DNA of 54,367 nucleotides from Haloplasma contractile (lineage in GTDB: Bacteria > Bacillota_I > Bacilli_A > Haloplasmatales > Haloplasmataceae): NCBI GenBank assembly GCA_016841945.1, contig JAENYC010000024.1, positions 1 to 54,367 on the forward strand, read 5' to 3'. Under the pieces are notes generated by a model. It was not told where the DNA came from. It made no database searches and saw nothing but the letters and a program-made list of their open reading frames with translations. Positions within the stretch are counted from its first letter, which is position 1. Each line of letters starts with the position of its first letter. Both the position numbers and the translations under genes were made by a program. This document shows, in pieces, positions 16,420 through 24,913 of this stretch.

Positions 16420-17250
16420 ATGCCTTTTAAAATAATCAGTGGTGATATAACTAAAGTTCAAGCCGATGCGATTGTAGAATTGTATGATGATTTCAATAAC
16501 TTTAATCATGGTCAGGTAAAAATCACAAAAGAAAATAAACTACCTGTAAAATATGTCATACAGTCTGTTTGTAATGATGATAAAAGTTTTGTTGATTGTA
16601 TCCTAAATTCACTTGCGCTCGCAAAAGAATATCAACTAGAAAGTATCGCTTTGCCATTGAAATCAACTTATCTTGAAGCATTAAAGACTATTGTTTCAGT
16701 CATTAATCATGATTTGATGATTTTTCTAGTTGTAAACAATAAATCATCTCTTCTTTTACCTGATAAGTTAGTTTCATCTATTTCAGAATATATTGATGAA
16801 AGATACATGGAAGAAGATATCAAAAATGAACGACAAAAGATAGTTCTGGATAAGGCAATATATAATGAAAAAACTAAGCGCAATTTAGAAGGTTTAGTAG
16901 AAAATTTGGAGGAAACATTTTCGCAAATGTTACTTCGTTTGATAGATGAAAAAGGAATGACTGATGTGGAAACTTATAAAAAAGCAAATATAGATAGAAA
17001 ACTTTTTTCTAAGATAAAAAATAATATTAATTATAAACCTAGTAAGCCTACTGCAATTGCGTTTGCGATAGCTTTAAGGTTAAATCTTGATGAAACTAAG
17101 GATTTATTACATAGAGCGGGATTTGCACTTTCTCATAGTAGTAAGTTTGATATTATTATAGAATATTTTATAGAGAATGAAATTTATAATATTTTAGATA
17201 TAAATGAAGCATTGTTTTATTTTGAACAACATCTCTTAGGTTTTAATTAA
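16420..17250 (+). CDS. Degenerate macro-domain protein with conserved C-terminal HTH-like domain
   Basis: The 276-residue protein begins MPFKIISGDITKVQADAIV, the exact opening of ADP-ribose-binding macro domains. A KYVIQSV segment and LALAKEYQLESIALPL follow, also macro strands and helices. The ligand-pocket motifs are missing, however: NAAN is replaced by ELYDD, the GGGV loop is absent, and the STGIYGYP loop is reduced to KST. The C-terminal half (about 160-276), with ETFSQMLLRLIDEKGMTDVETYKKANIDRKLFSKI and DLLHRAGFALSHSSKFD, matches the tail seen on many firmicute macro proteins and looks like a helical, HTH-like domain. The start has AGGGGGA upstream. The VWA protein gene follows after 80 nt. 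Binding of ADP-ribose is unlikely; the role is unknown. Confidence 0.8.
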   Translation: MPFKIISGDITKVQADAIVELYDDFNNFNHGQVKITKENKLPVKYVIQSVCNDDKSFVDCILNSLALAKEYQLESIALPLKSTYLEALKTIVSVINHDLMIFLVVNNKSSLLLPDKLVSSISEYIDERYMEEDIKNERQKIVLDKAIYNEKTKRNLEGLVENLEETFSQMLLRLIDEKGMTDVETYKKANIDRKLFSKIKNNINYKPSKPTAIAFAIALRLNLDETKDLLHRAGFALSHSSKFDIIIEYFIENEIYNILDINEALFYFEQHLLGFN

Positions 17251-17330
17251 TTTGTCGCTTGTGATGCGACCAAATAATATAGATGAAGTGTTATCCTTCA
17301 ATTACAAATATAATTAAGGAGGATAATAAA

Positions 17331-17987
17331 ATGAAAAAAGGTTTAACTGAATTGGTATTTATTATTGACAGAAGTGGATCAATGGGTGGCCTTGAAAGTG
17401 ACACTATCGGTGGTTATAACACCTTGTTGAAAAAACAGAAAAAAGAAGAAGGTGAAGCACTTATCACGACTGTGTTGTTTGACGACAAGTATGAATTACT
17501 TCATGACCGTGTAAATATAAAAGAAGTAGTACCCATCACAAGAAAAGAGTATTTTGTTAGAGGGACTACAGCACTATTGGATGCAGTTGGCAAAACGATT
17601 AATAAGATTAAAAATGCACATATACGCACAAATAAAACAGATCGTCCTGAACATGTCATGATTGTCATAACCACTGATGGTTTGGAAAATGCAAGTCATA
17701 AGTATAGCTATGAAAAAGTGCATCAAATGATTAATTATCAAAAAAACAAATATCGATGGGAATTTATTTTTCTTGGTGCAAACATTGATGCCATTGCAAC
17801 AGCGGAGAAGTTTGGCATTGGAAAAGATAGGGCAGCCAACTATAATGCAGATAGTGAAGGTACTTCACTTAATTATAAGGTAATCAGTGATGCAGTGAGT
17901 TGTATGCGTGCTAATCGCAATATATCAGCAGACTGGAAAAAACCTATTGATGATGACTTCAAGAAACGAGGTAGTAAAACAGATTAG
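17331..17987 (+). CDS. VWA (von Willebrand factor A) domain protein, cytoplasmic
   Basis: The 218-residue protein is a single VWA domain without signal peptide. The MIDAS metal site is complete: DRSGSMGG near residue 12, the Thr in RGTTALLDAV near 83, and TTDGLENAS near 122. Similar proteins occur in firmicutes and near TerY-type stress systems. They are thought to act as metal-dependent protein-interaction modules, and no enzymatic function is known. The start at 17331 follows AAGGAGG by about 8 nt. It is followed by a clear terminator and preceded by the macro-like gene, so the two likely form an operon. Confidence 0.88.
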   Translation: MKKGLTELVFIIDRSGSMGGLESDTIGGYNTLLKKQKKEEGEALITTVLFDDKYELLHDRVNIKEVVPITRKEYFVRGTTALLDAVGKTINKIKNAHIRTNKTDRPEHVMIVITTDGLENASHKYSYEKVHQMINYQKNKYRWEFIFLGANIDAIATAEKFGIGKDRAANYNADSEGTSLNYKVISDAVSCMRANRNISADWKKPIDDDFKKRGSKTD

Positions 17988-18018
17988 TCAATGTAAAACA
18001 AAAATGAATATAATTAAA

Positions 18019-18058
18019 AAAATCCTCACATTCAATTAAGAAAGTGAGGATTTTAATA
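18019..18058. terminator. Bidirectional terminator
   Basis: An 11-bp stem, AAAATCCTCAC (18019-18029) with GTGAGGATTTT (18044-18054), lies between the VWA gene and the convergent subtilase lipoprotein gene. Confidence 0.88.
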
Positions 18059-18066
18059 TAATACAC

Positions 18067-19227
18067 TTATTTTTTTTCAAGTTCTTTTATTATTTGCACC
18101 GGATTAATGATGTTCATATTCTCCGTTGTGTCATCGGAATTTGCAAGATCTATTCCGGTATTATAAGCGATTTGCCAAAATTCATCGGGTGTAATATCCG
18201 GCTTCACCTGACAGGCCAAAGTATAGATTCCGCTAATGTAAGGTACGACAATACTCCAAGCACCTCTTCTCCACATCGTATAATCTTGAACACCAATTGC
18301 ACTTGCAAGCCATCTTGCGTCCATCGGTGCCAACAGTACTTTTGTATCATCCTGATACATGCCTTGATAGGCTTCTGGATTAAAGTCAAGTTGATAGGAG
18401 GTAGAATCATCCGGATCATGCATTTCATCTCTTTTTAATCCGTAATAGAAAAAACCATGTGTATCATACAGTCTTGCTGAGACCACAAATATTCCCTCTT
18501 CTTTTGCCATATCTATAGCTTCATATACTAGGGCGGCTCTTTCATCATCTCTTTTTCCCCAGCCGGATGATATGGATAAGACCTTTATCTTTTCATCTTC
18601 TGGAAGTTCTTTGTTGATAGTAACTACTTGTTTAATGGCTCTTGCCAGGTCTTTCCAGGATCTTTCAAAATCATCTTCTGTACGTCCGGCTTCATAGGCA
18701 ACATAATATGCCTTTGCTTCCGGTGCAATCCCGACATTTTTACCTATAAATATGGAAGTGATTGGTGTTCCATGATATTGTGCTTGTCCATCAATTTCGC
18801 TTATTTCTTCATACTGTATGATATTATCACTGAACTCCTTATGGTTTACCAACAATTTGGAATCTATTATTGCGACATTCACACCATTTCCAGTGATTCC
18901 TTTTTCATGCAAATCCCTAATATTTAAACCGGGATTTTTTCCGTTTTCAATGACTGACGGTAATTTAAATGCTTCGGAGAAATCGGAAGGATATTTAGTT
19001 TTTGTATCAATGACATAATTATTATTTAAAAATGTATCTAACAAATCATCTGTTTCAATATCAGTTAAATCATAACTTCTGAAATCGTAGTAGGCATTTT
19101 TATAGGCATCTTCTATATTGTTAAGTTTTCCTCTTTCATAATCGAGTGGTTCTGGATAATTATTACGTGAACAGGCTGAAATAATTAATAATATAATAAT
19201 AGATATAAAAATATAATATTTTTTCAA
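18067..19227 (-). CDS. Lipoprotein with subtilase (S8) peptidase domain
   Basis: The 386-residue protein has a lipoprotein signal peptide ending in IISAC (Cys19). The catalytic residues of an S8 peptidase are recognisable: Asp122 (VAIIDSKLL), His152 (QYHGTPITSIF, followed by GIAPEA) and Ser325 in AWSIVVPYISG. The usual GTSMAxP box is thus altered, but Ser, Pro and the final Gly remain. A pro-region-like segment covers about 30-105. It probably works on the outer face of the membrane; its substrate is unknown. The start is a TTG with AGGAGA about 10 nt upstream. The leader 19228-19476 holds nothing else I can name. Confidence 0.83.
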   Translation of the reverse strand: MKKYYIFISIIILLIISACSRNNYPEPLDYERGKLNNIEDAYKNAYYDFRSYDLTDIETDDLLDTFLNNNYVIDTKTKYPSDFSEAFKLPSVIENGKNPGLNIRDLHEKGITGNGVNVAIIDSKLLVNHKEFSDNIIQYEEISEIDGQAQYHGTPITSIFIGKNVGIAPEAKAYYVAYEAGRTEDDFERSWKDLARAIKQVVTINKELPEDEKIKVLSISSGWGKRDDERAALVYEAIDMAKEEGIFVVSARLYDTHGFFYYGLKRDEMHDPDDSTSYQLDFNPEAYQGMYQDDTKVLLAPMDARWLASAIGVQDYTMWRRGAWSIVVPYISGIYTLACQVKPDITPDEFWQIAYNTGIDLANSDDTTENMNIINPVQIIKELEKK

Positions 19228-19476
19228 TGTATTCTATCTCCTCTCTTTTATATATAGATTTCGAATATGCCACCATCCTTATAGTATGTTTTATTATTAT
19301 ATAACGTAAATTTAAGAAATACAAATTTATCTGATGTTCATAATCTGTTAGTTATTAGATATTTTTTTTATTTCATTAATTATTTCTACTAAAATAGTGA
19401 ATATATAGGAACAAAAAATAAGGTATTTAATAATATGAAGAAATTTAATTAGAAAAGGAGAAAATCTATTTTACTG

Positions 19477-19770
19477 ATGTCTATCCTAAGTATTAACTTT
19501 AAACACAAGGTACAGAAAATGTATCAGTTATTGCCAGTGGCCCAAAGCTTAACAGATGAATTTTTACTTGCCAAACAAGAGGTATTGGATACATATTTAC
19601 CGCTAAATCAAAAGTTGAAAACAAAGATTGAAGAAGCGATGGCCATTGAACACAGGATTTACCGAATAATAATATATATGTATGATTATATAGTCTTCAT
19701 AATAATGAAGGTTCTGCCTAATAGGGATGGAACTTTTTTTAGTTCATACAGGCGAGCAACAACAAGATAG
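19477..19770 (+). CDS. Uncertain hypothetical ORF
   Basis: This 97-codon frame has a plausible helical N-terminal half (SLTDEFLLAKQEVLDTYLPLNQ) and a hydrophobic middle, then degrades into a basic tail. AAGGAG at 19455-19460 is about 16 nt from the ATG, too far for a good start. A 33-codon frame (19727-19828) overlapping the end ends in a charged helix. I suspect a decayed gene read through one or two frameshifts. The family is not recognised. The stretch 19829-19976 is very AT-rich and carries no other clear feature than the next gene's ribosome site. Confidence 0.28.
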   Translation: MSILSINFKHKVQKMYQLLPVAQSLTDEFLLAKQEVLDTYLPLNQKLKTKIEEAMAIEHRIYRIIIYMYDYIVFIIMKVLPNRDGTFFSSYRRATTR

Positions 19771-19976
19771 ATATAAAAAAAGAAATGAAACGTATAGAAA
19801 ATTATTAAAAATCAATAAGAACGATTGAATAATATAAATATTTCAATAATATAATTGTAATCATAATGTAAAAATAGTATGATATAATTAGTAATTATAA
19901 AGTAATATAAGAATTATTTAATATATTCTGTGGTATTAATGTTGTAAATCAATAAATTCCAATAAGGGAGGAAAAA

Positions 19977-22193
19977 ATGGGACAATTATTAAAAAAAATG
20001 TCTTATATTCTATGTTTTCTGTTAATTATGATTATCTATGGTTGCAATGAAACAGGATATACAATATCATTTGTAACAAACGGTGGAGGTGAATTAGCTA
20101 ATATAACAGTAGATAATCATATTGTTTTATTGCCAACACCAACAAAAGAAGGATATACATTTGTAGGATGGTACAATGATGAAGAGTTAACAGAAGAGTT
20201 TACAAGTTCTGCTGAAATAAGTAATAATATAACACTTTATGCAAATTGGAACATTAATACTTATACGGTTACGTTTAAAGATTATGATGGTTCAGAAATC
20301 GAAACACAGGAAATAATTTATGAAGACAGTGCAACAGCACCAGAACCTCCAACACGAGAAGGATATACATTTAGTGGCTGGGATGTAGGATTTGATAGTA
20401 TTACATCAGAAACAGTAGTTACAGCAACTTATACCATAAATACATATACAGTAACATTTAAAGATTATGACGGAACAGAAATTGAAACACAGGTAGTAAA
20501 TTATGAAGACAGTGCAACAGCGCCAGAATCTCCAACACGAGAAGGATATACATTTGATGGTTGGGATAGTGAATTTACTCATATTAAAGAAGATATCATA
20601 GTAAATGCCAGTTATACTGTTATTACAACAGAGGGATTGGTATTTGAACTAAGCCCAGATGAAAACTCCTATATCATTACAGATTATACAGGAGAAGACA
20701 TGGTGGTTGTTATACCAAGTTTTTATGATGGGTTACCTGTCACACATATAGGAGAAGGTACATTTTCTAAAAAATCTCTTAAAAAGGTAATCTTCTTTGA
20801 AGACAGTCCATTAACAACAATTGCTGAATTTGCCTTTAGAGATTCATCTTTATCAGAGATTAGAATTCCAAGTAGTGTTACCATTATTAAATCTTATGCA
20901 TTTAATAATTCTGCATTATCTGATTTGACATTTTCTGAAAACAGTCAGTTAGCAACAATAGAATCATATGCATTTAGCGATACATTTCTCTATAGCCTTA
21001 ATTTACCAAACAGTCTCACAACCATAGGAGAAAGAGCGTTTAGTAATACTACTTTAAGAGAAGTCATTATTCCAAATCAGGTTATGACGATAGAAAGTGG
21101 TGCATTTGCCTTTAATAATTTAATGCACGTCACCATTCCAAGTTCTGTCACTACTTTTGGAGAAGGCGTTTTTAGATCTAATCCTTTAGTTTCTGTTACA
21201 TTTGAAGAAGATTGTCAATTAACTGAAATTCCATCTCATACATTTTTATTTACTGACTTAGAAACAATAGAAATTCCGGATTCGGTTACTACAATAGGAT
21301 ATCGTGCTTTTTCAGACAGTAATCTTACGAGTATAACATTTAACGAAAACACTCAATTAACAACAATAAATGACTATGCCTTTGCATATACACCATTGTT
21401 AGACATTACTATTCCTAATACAGTAACAACAATCGGTAAATATGTTTTTAGAGGCTCAGAATTGGAATCTATCACCTTTGAAACAGGAAGTCAGATAACC
21501 GTGATAGAAGATTATACATTTTCAGAATCAGCCTTAAAAAGTATTACAATACCGAGTTCGGTAATAGAAATAGGACGATATGCTTTTTCTGAAACTGAAA
21601 TAACCAATATCATAATACCAAATACTGTAACAGAAATTGATCAAGGTGCTTTTCAAGATTCAAGTCTAGAATCCATTACCTATGAAACGGGAAGTCAGAT
21701 AACTGAAATTACCTCTCATACATTTTCAGGTACCAATATAACTAGTATCATAATACCAGATTTAGTAACATCAATAGGTTCATATGCATTTTCCAGCAGT
21801 GGAATAACAACAATAACTATCCCAAACACGGTAACAGAAATAGGTAACGGTGCTTTTCAATACTCTAAACTAGCAGCCATTGCTTTTGAAGCGGGAAGCC
21901 CTTTGACATCAATAAATAATAATGTGTTTAATTCCACAAATTTAACAGAAATTACATTACCTGAAAATATAACATCTATCGGATTATGCGCATTTAGTGA
22001 AGTAGAATTGTTAACCACAATAATTATGAAAACCACAAATCCACCAACATTATCAGATATGGTGTTTTTAAATACAACAAGTCAGTTTGAAATATATGTA
22101 CCTGATGAATCTTTAAATCTGTATAAAACAGCAAACATATGGACTGATTATAGTGATAGAATTCATGCTGTATCAGACTATGCTTCTTCATAA
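19977..22193 (+). CDS. BspA-type leucine-rich-repeat surface lipoprotein with InlB B-repeats
   Basis: The 738-residue protein is anchored by a lipoprotein signal (IIYGC, Cys23). Three Listeria-Bacteroides (InlB B) repeats span about 29-215. The first has EGYTFVGWYND; the second and third are near-identical 60-residue units with FKDYDG and REGYTF-GWD. From about 245 to the end run BspA/TpLRR repeats of about 23 residues (IPNTVTxIGxxAF type), mostly in alternating pairs. Such proteins bind host or matrix ligands or other bacteria; the ligand here is unknown. The start has AAGGGAGG directly upstream. The final segment (TTIIMKTTNPPTL, FEIYVPDESLNLYKTA) is the usual BspA cap. Confidence 0.9.
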   Translation: MGQLLKKMSYILCFLLIMIIYGCNETGYTISFVTNGGGELANITVDNHIVLLPTPTKEGYTFVGWYNDEELTEEFTSSAEISNNITLYANWNINTYTVTFKDYDGSEIETQEIIYEDSATAPEPPTREGYTFSGWDVGFDSITSETVVTATYTINTYTVTFKDYDGTEIETQVVNYEDSATAPESPTREGYTFDGWDSEFTHIKEDIIVNASYTVITTEGLVFELSPDENSYIITDYTGEDMVVVIPSFYDGLPVTHIGEGTFSKKSLKKVIFFEDSPLTTIAEFAFRDSSLSEIRIPSSVTIIKSYAFNNSALSDLTFSENSQLATIESYAFSDTFLYSLNLPNSLTTIGERAFSNTTLREVIIPNQVMTIESGAFAFNNLMHVTIPSSVTTFGEGVFRSNPLVSVTFEEDCQLTEIPSHTFLFTDLETIEIPDSVTTIGYRAFSDSNLTSITFNENTQLTTINDYAFAYTPLLDITIPNTVTTIGKYVFRGSELESITFETGSQITVIEDYTFSESALKSITIPSSVIEIGRYAFSETEITNIIIPNTVTEIDQGAFQDSSLESITYETGSQITEITSHTFSGTNITSIIIPDLVTSIGSYAFSSSGITTITIPNTVTEIGNGAFQYSKLAAIAFEAGSPLTSINNNVFNSTNLTEITLPENITSIGLCAFSEVELLTTIIMKTTNPPTLSDMVFLNTTSQFEIYVPDESLNLYKTANIWTDYSDRIHAVSDYASS

Positions 22194-22370
22194 TAAATAA
22201 TTATCAAGGAAATATTAAGAGTTATAGAATATTGGAATGTTTAAATTTTTGTTTACAATGATTATGAATGTGGTCTTTTATTATATTTTTCAGTTTTTTT
22301 GATAGATTTCGACAAAGAAACTTTGTTATTTGATATTTAATATATTAAAAAAATATTATGAGGTGAAGAT

Positions 22371-24137
22371 ATGAAAAGAGTATTAATAATAATTAGTATG
22401 TTTTTTATGTTAGTAGGATGTAATGTTTTGACTAATCTAAAACAAAATAACTCTGTATTAAAAAATTTACCGAGTAAAGTGACAATTAATGAAGGTGAAT
22501 ATATTGACTTAATTAAACTGACATTACCAGATGATGTCAAAGAAGAAGAGTTAACTTATAAAATATCTACATCAGTAGTGGATACAACCTCTTTAGAAGG
22601 TGGAGAACATAAAATAGTATATACTGTTACTGATGAAGATGGCGTTATTAAGACAAAAGAAATAATAATAAATGTTAGATCATTGTTTGATAGATTAAAT
22701 CATTTACTTCAACATGATAGTCTAACTGTTGATGATTATTTAGAAGCCACTAAGCTGATGTTTGAATTAGAAGGTGCTAATATTCCAGAAGATGATAATT
22801 TTGGTGATCTATTACATCAGTTTCATATCTTATATTCAGAATCTTTTATCATATATGATGATGAACTAGACTTAAACATATTAAACAAAGATTTATTTTA
22901 TGAAGATGAAGATTTTTTATTTTTAAATGAAGATAAAGAAGTAATAATTAAATATAAAAACTTATCTAAAAAGGATGTTATTATTCCGGATGGTGTAAAA
23001 GTAATTGGTTTTGAAGCTTTTTGTCAAACTGATATAGAAAGTGTTGTTATACCATCAAGTATGGAAACGATTGAAAGTAACGCTTTTAGATTGACATCAT
23101 TATCTAGTGTATATCTTCCTGAGAATGTAAAAAAAATTGGTATAGAAGCGTTTGATTATCATAATTTAAATGATTTAAGTGTAAGTTTAGATAATCAGTA
23201 TTATACAGTAAAAAATAATGGTTTATTGTCGAAAGATGGAAAAATATTTTATCGTTTGTCTGGAAAGCATAATGATTATAGTATTCCAGTAGGTGTAACA
23301 GTAATTGCTAGAAAGGCATTTTCAAATAAACACAATTATGACCAACTGTCACATTTAGGAAGTGTTCATATTCCTGATGGTGTTGTAGTGATAGGTGAGG
23401 AAGCCTTTGAATATAATTCATTAATCAATTTAACAATACCAGATAGTACAAAAGCAATTGGAAGAGCTGCTTTTTATAGTAATAATCTAATAGAATTAAC
23501 TATACCAAATAATGTAGTTGAAATTTGGCCTTATGCATTTTGGGAAAATGATATTAATGAACTGACAACTGGTACAGGCGTAAAAATAATTGAAAATCAT
23601 GCTTTTGGTGCAAATGATTTAACAACTATCACCATTCCAGAAGGTGTTGTTGAAATAAAGAATGCTGCCTTTTGTTCAAATCCTACAACAACAGTTTTCC
23701 TTTCATCAACTGTTACATCAATAGGAATAGAATCATTTAACTATGCAGCTATTTCTAATTTTCAAATAAATGAAAATAATCATCACATTAAAGTACAAAA
23801 TAATGGTATTCTATCTTATGATGGAACCGTATATTATACTTATATAGGAAAACAAAATAAGTATGATATACCACAGGGTGTAGTTGTTATTGGTTTCAAA
23901 GCCTTTTCGTGTGCAAACTTAAGTGAAGTTACTATTCCAGATACTGTAACTACAATTGAAAAGTATGCATTTTATCAAAATCAATTAAGAGATATAACCA
24001 TTCCAGAAAATGTTACTGAAATAGAAGAAGGTGCATTTTTATCTAATCAATTTTATAATATTACGATTTTAGGTGATGAAAAACGTTTTAATGATCAATG
24101 GTCTTTAATAGGTTTTCCTAATAGGTTATTACCATAG
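22371..24137 (+). CDS. BspA-type leucine-rich-repeat surface lipoprotein with Ig-like stalk
   Basis: The 588-residue protein has a lipoprotein signal ending in LVGC (about Cys17). The N-terminal 100 residues form an Ig-like domain (PSKVTINEGEY, GGEHKIVYTVTDEDG, IIINV), unlike the B-repeats of its neighbour. A helical linker (about 105-190) follows, then BspA leucine-rich repeats from about 200 on (IPDGVKVIGFEAF, IPDTVTTIEKYAF). Two NNGxLSxDG insertions (near 285 and 480) break the repeats. The start has GAGGTGAAG upstream. It lies 177 nt after the first LRR gene with no terminator I can see between them. It is a surface adhesin-like protein of unknown ligand. Confidence 0.88.
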   Translation: MKRVLIIISMFFMLVGCNVLTNLKQNNSVLKNLPSKVTINEGEYIDLIKLTLPDDVKEEELTYKISTSVVDTTSLEGGEHKIVYTVTDEDGVIKTKEIIINVRSLFDRLNHLLQHDSLTVDDYLEATKLMFELEGANIPEDDNFGDLLHQFHILYSESFIIYDDELDLNILNKDLFYEDEDFLFLNEDKEVIIKYKNLSKKDVIIPDGVKVIGFEAFCQTDIESVVIPSSMETIESNAFRLTSLSSVYLPENVKKIGIEAFDYHNLNDLSVSLDNQYYTVKNNGLLSKDGKIFYRLSGKHNDYSIPVGVTVIARKAFSNKHNYDQLSHLGSVHIPDGVVVIGEEAFEYNSLINLTIPDSTKAIGRAAFYSNNLIELTIPNNVVEIWPYAFWENDINELTTGTGVKIIENHAFGANDLTTITIPEGVVEIKNAAFCSNPTTTVFLSSTVTSIGIESFNYAAISNFQINENNHHIKVQNNGILSYDGTVYYTYIGKQNKYDIPQGVVVIGFKAFSCANLSEVTIPDTVTTIEKYAFYQNQLRDITIPENVTEIEEGAFLSNQFYNITILGDEKRFNDQWSLIGFPNRLLP

Positions 24138-24281
24138 AAATAAGAATTGAAAGAATTAAACATTATAGGCACAGTATAAAAGTAGTAGATAAATTTTTGT
24201 ATCTTTTAAAAATACATTGCTTATATAGAGTTAAGTAAGCATTAGGATATATATGATGTAGTTAGTTTCTCTAATATAAAC

Positions 24282-24318
24282 AAAACGTGTAGAAAAAAAT
24301 TAATCTACACGTTTTTAG
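24282..24318 (+). terminator. Intrinsic terminator
   Basis: A perfect 12-bp stem, AAAACGTGTAGA (24282-24293) with TCTACACGTTTT (24304-24315), followed by T. It closes the LRR lipoprotein transcript about 145 nt after the stop. Confidence 0.88.
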
Positions 24319-24361
24319 TACCAGTTATAGTCACGAAAATAAGGAAAAAAACGTTTGATAG

Positions 24362-24390
24362 TTTACTTTCATTTTCTATAATAGTATAAT
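24362..24390 (+). promoter_or_regulatory. Promoter of the GNAT gene
   Basis: A -35 TTTACT (24362-24367) and a perfect -10 TATAAT (24385-24390) separated by 17 nt. Confidence 0.7.
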
Positions 24391-24423
24391 CATAATTAGT
24401 TTTGATAGTTTAGGATGAATGGT

Positions 24424-24876
24424 ATGGAAATTAGGAAGTTAACACAATCTGATGCTTTAGAAATCTGTCATTGGCATTATGATGGAATTTATTCGTTTTA
24501 TGATATGGAAGCTGATTTAGAAGATTATGAAGCATTTATAGATGAAAAGAGACGGTCTAATCATTATTCTGTTTTTAGTGATAATTTACTTATTGGATAT
24601 TTTAATTTGGAGATAAATAAAGATATAATAGAAATGGGTTTAGGTATGAAACCAGAAATGACAGGAAAAGGATTTGGACATCGTTTTGTGAATCTGATAA
24701 TAGAGTTTATTATAAGTAATTTTTCAGTTCAGAAAATGACACTTTCAGTCGCCTGTTTTAATCATCGAACTATTAAAGTATATAAGAAGTGTGGATTTAT
24801 AGAAAAGGAAACTTTTAAACAAAAAACAAATGGTGGCATCTATGATTTTTTAAAGATGGAGTTAATAATAAAATAA
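24424..24876 (+). CDS. GNAT family N-acetyltransferase
   Basis: The 150-residue cytoplasmic acetyltransferase has the GNAT order: N-terminal EIRKLTQSDALEI, the acetyl-CoA loop MGLGMKPEMTGKGFGHRF (variant of Q/RxxGxG/A) and the C-terminal SVACFNHRTIKVYKKCGFIEKE signature. The acceptor is unknown; the sequence is of the RimJ/RimL-like small-molecule or protein type. I prefer ATG 24424 because AGGA (24412-24415) lies 8 nt before it; ATG 24415 would overlap that site. It has its own promoter and is followed after 37 nt by the alcohol dehydrogenase gene. It resembles the GNAT at 45880 in overall design. Confidence 0.85.
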   Translation: MEIRKLTQSDALEICHWHYDGIYSFYDMEADLEDYEAFIDEKRRSNHYSVFSDNLLIGYFNLEINKDIIEMGLGMKPEMTGKGFGHRFVNLIIEFIISNFSVQKMTLSVACFNHRTIKVYKKCGFIEKETFKQKTNGGIYDFLKMELIIK

Positions 24877-24913
24877 AGACAACAACAAATAATAAAATAA
24901 TGGAGGTATAAAA

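Noticed and set aside
18094-19018. Several plus-strand ORFs opposite the subtilase gene
   Set aside because: Cys- and Phe-rich translations with no ribosome sites, antisense to a protein with signal peptide and catalytic motifs.
20262-20621. Repeated DNA units that could suggest a CRISPR-like array
   Set aside because: They lie within a coding frame and encode InlB B-repeats about 60 residues long, with no unique spacers.
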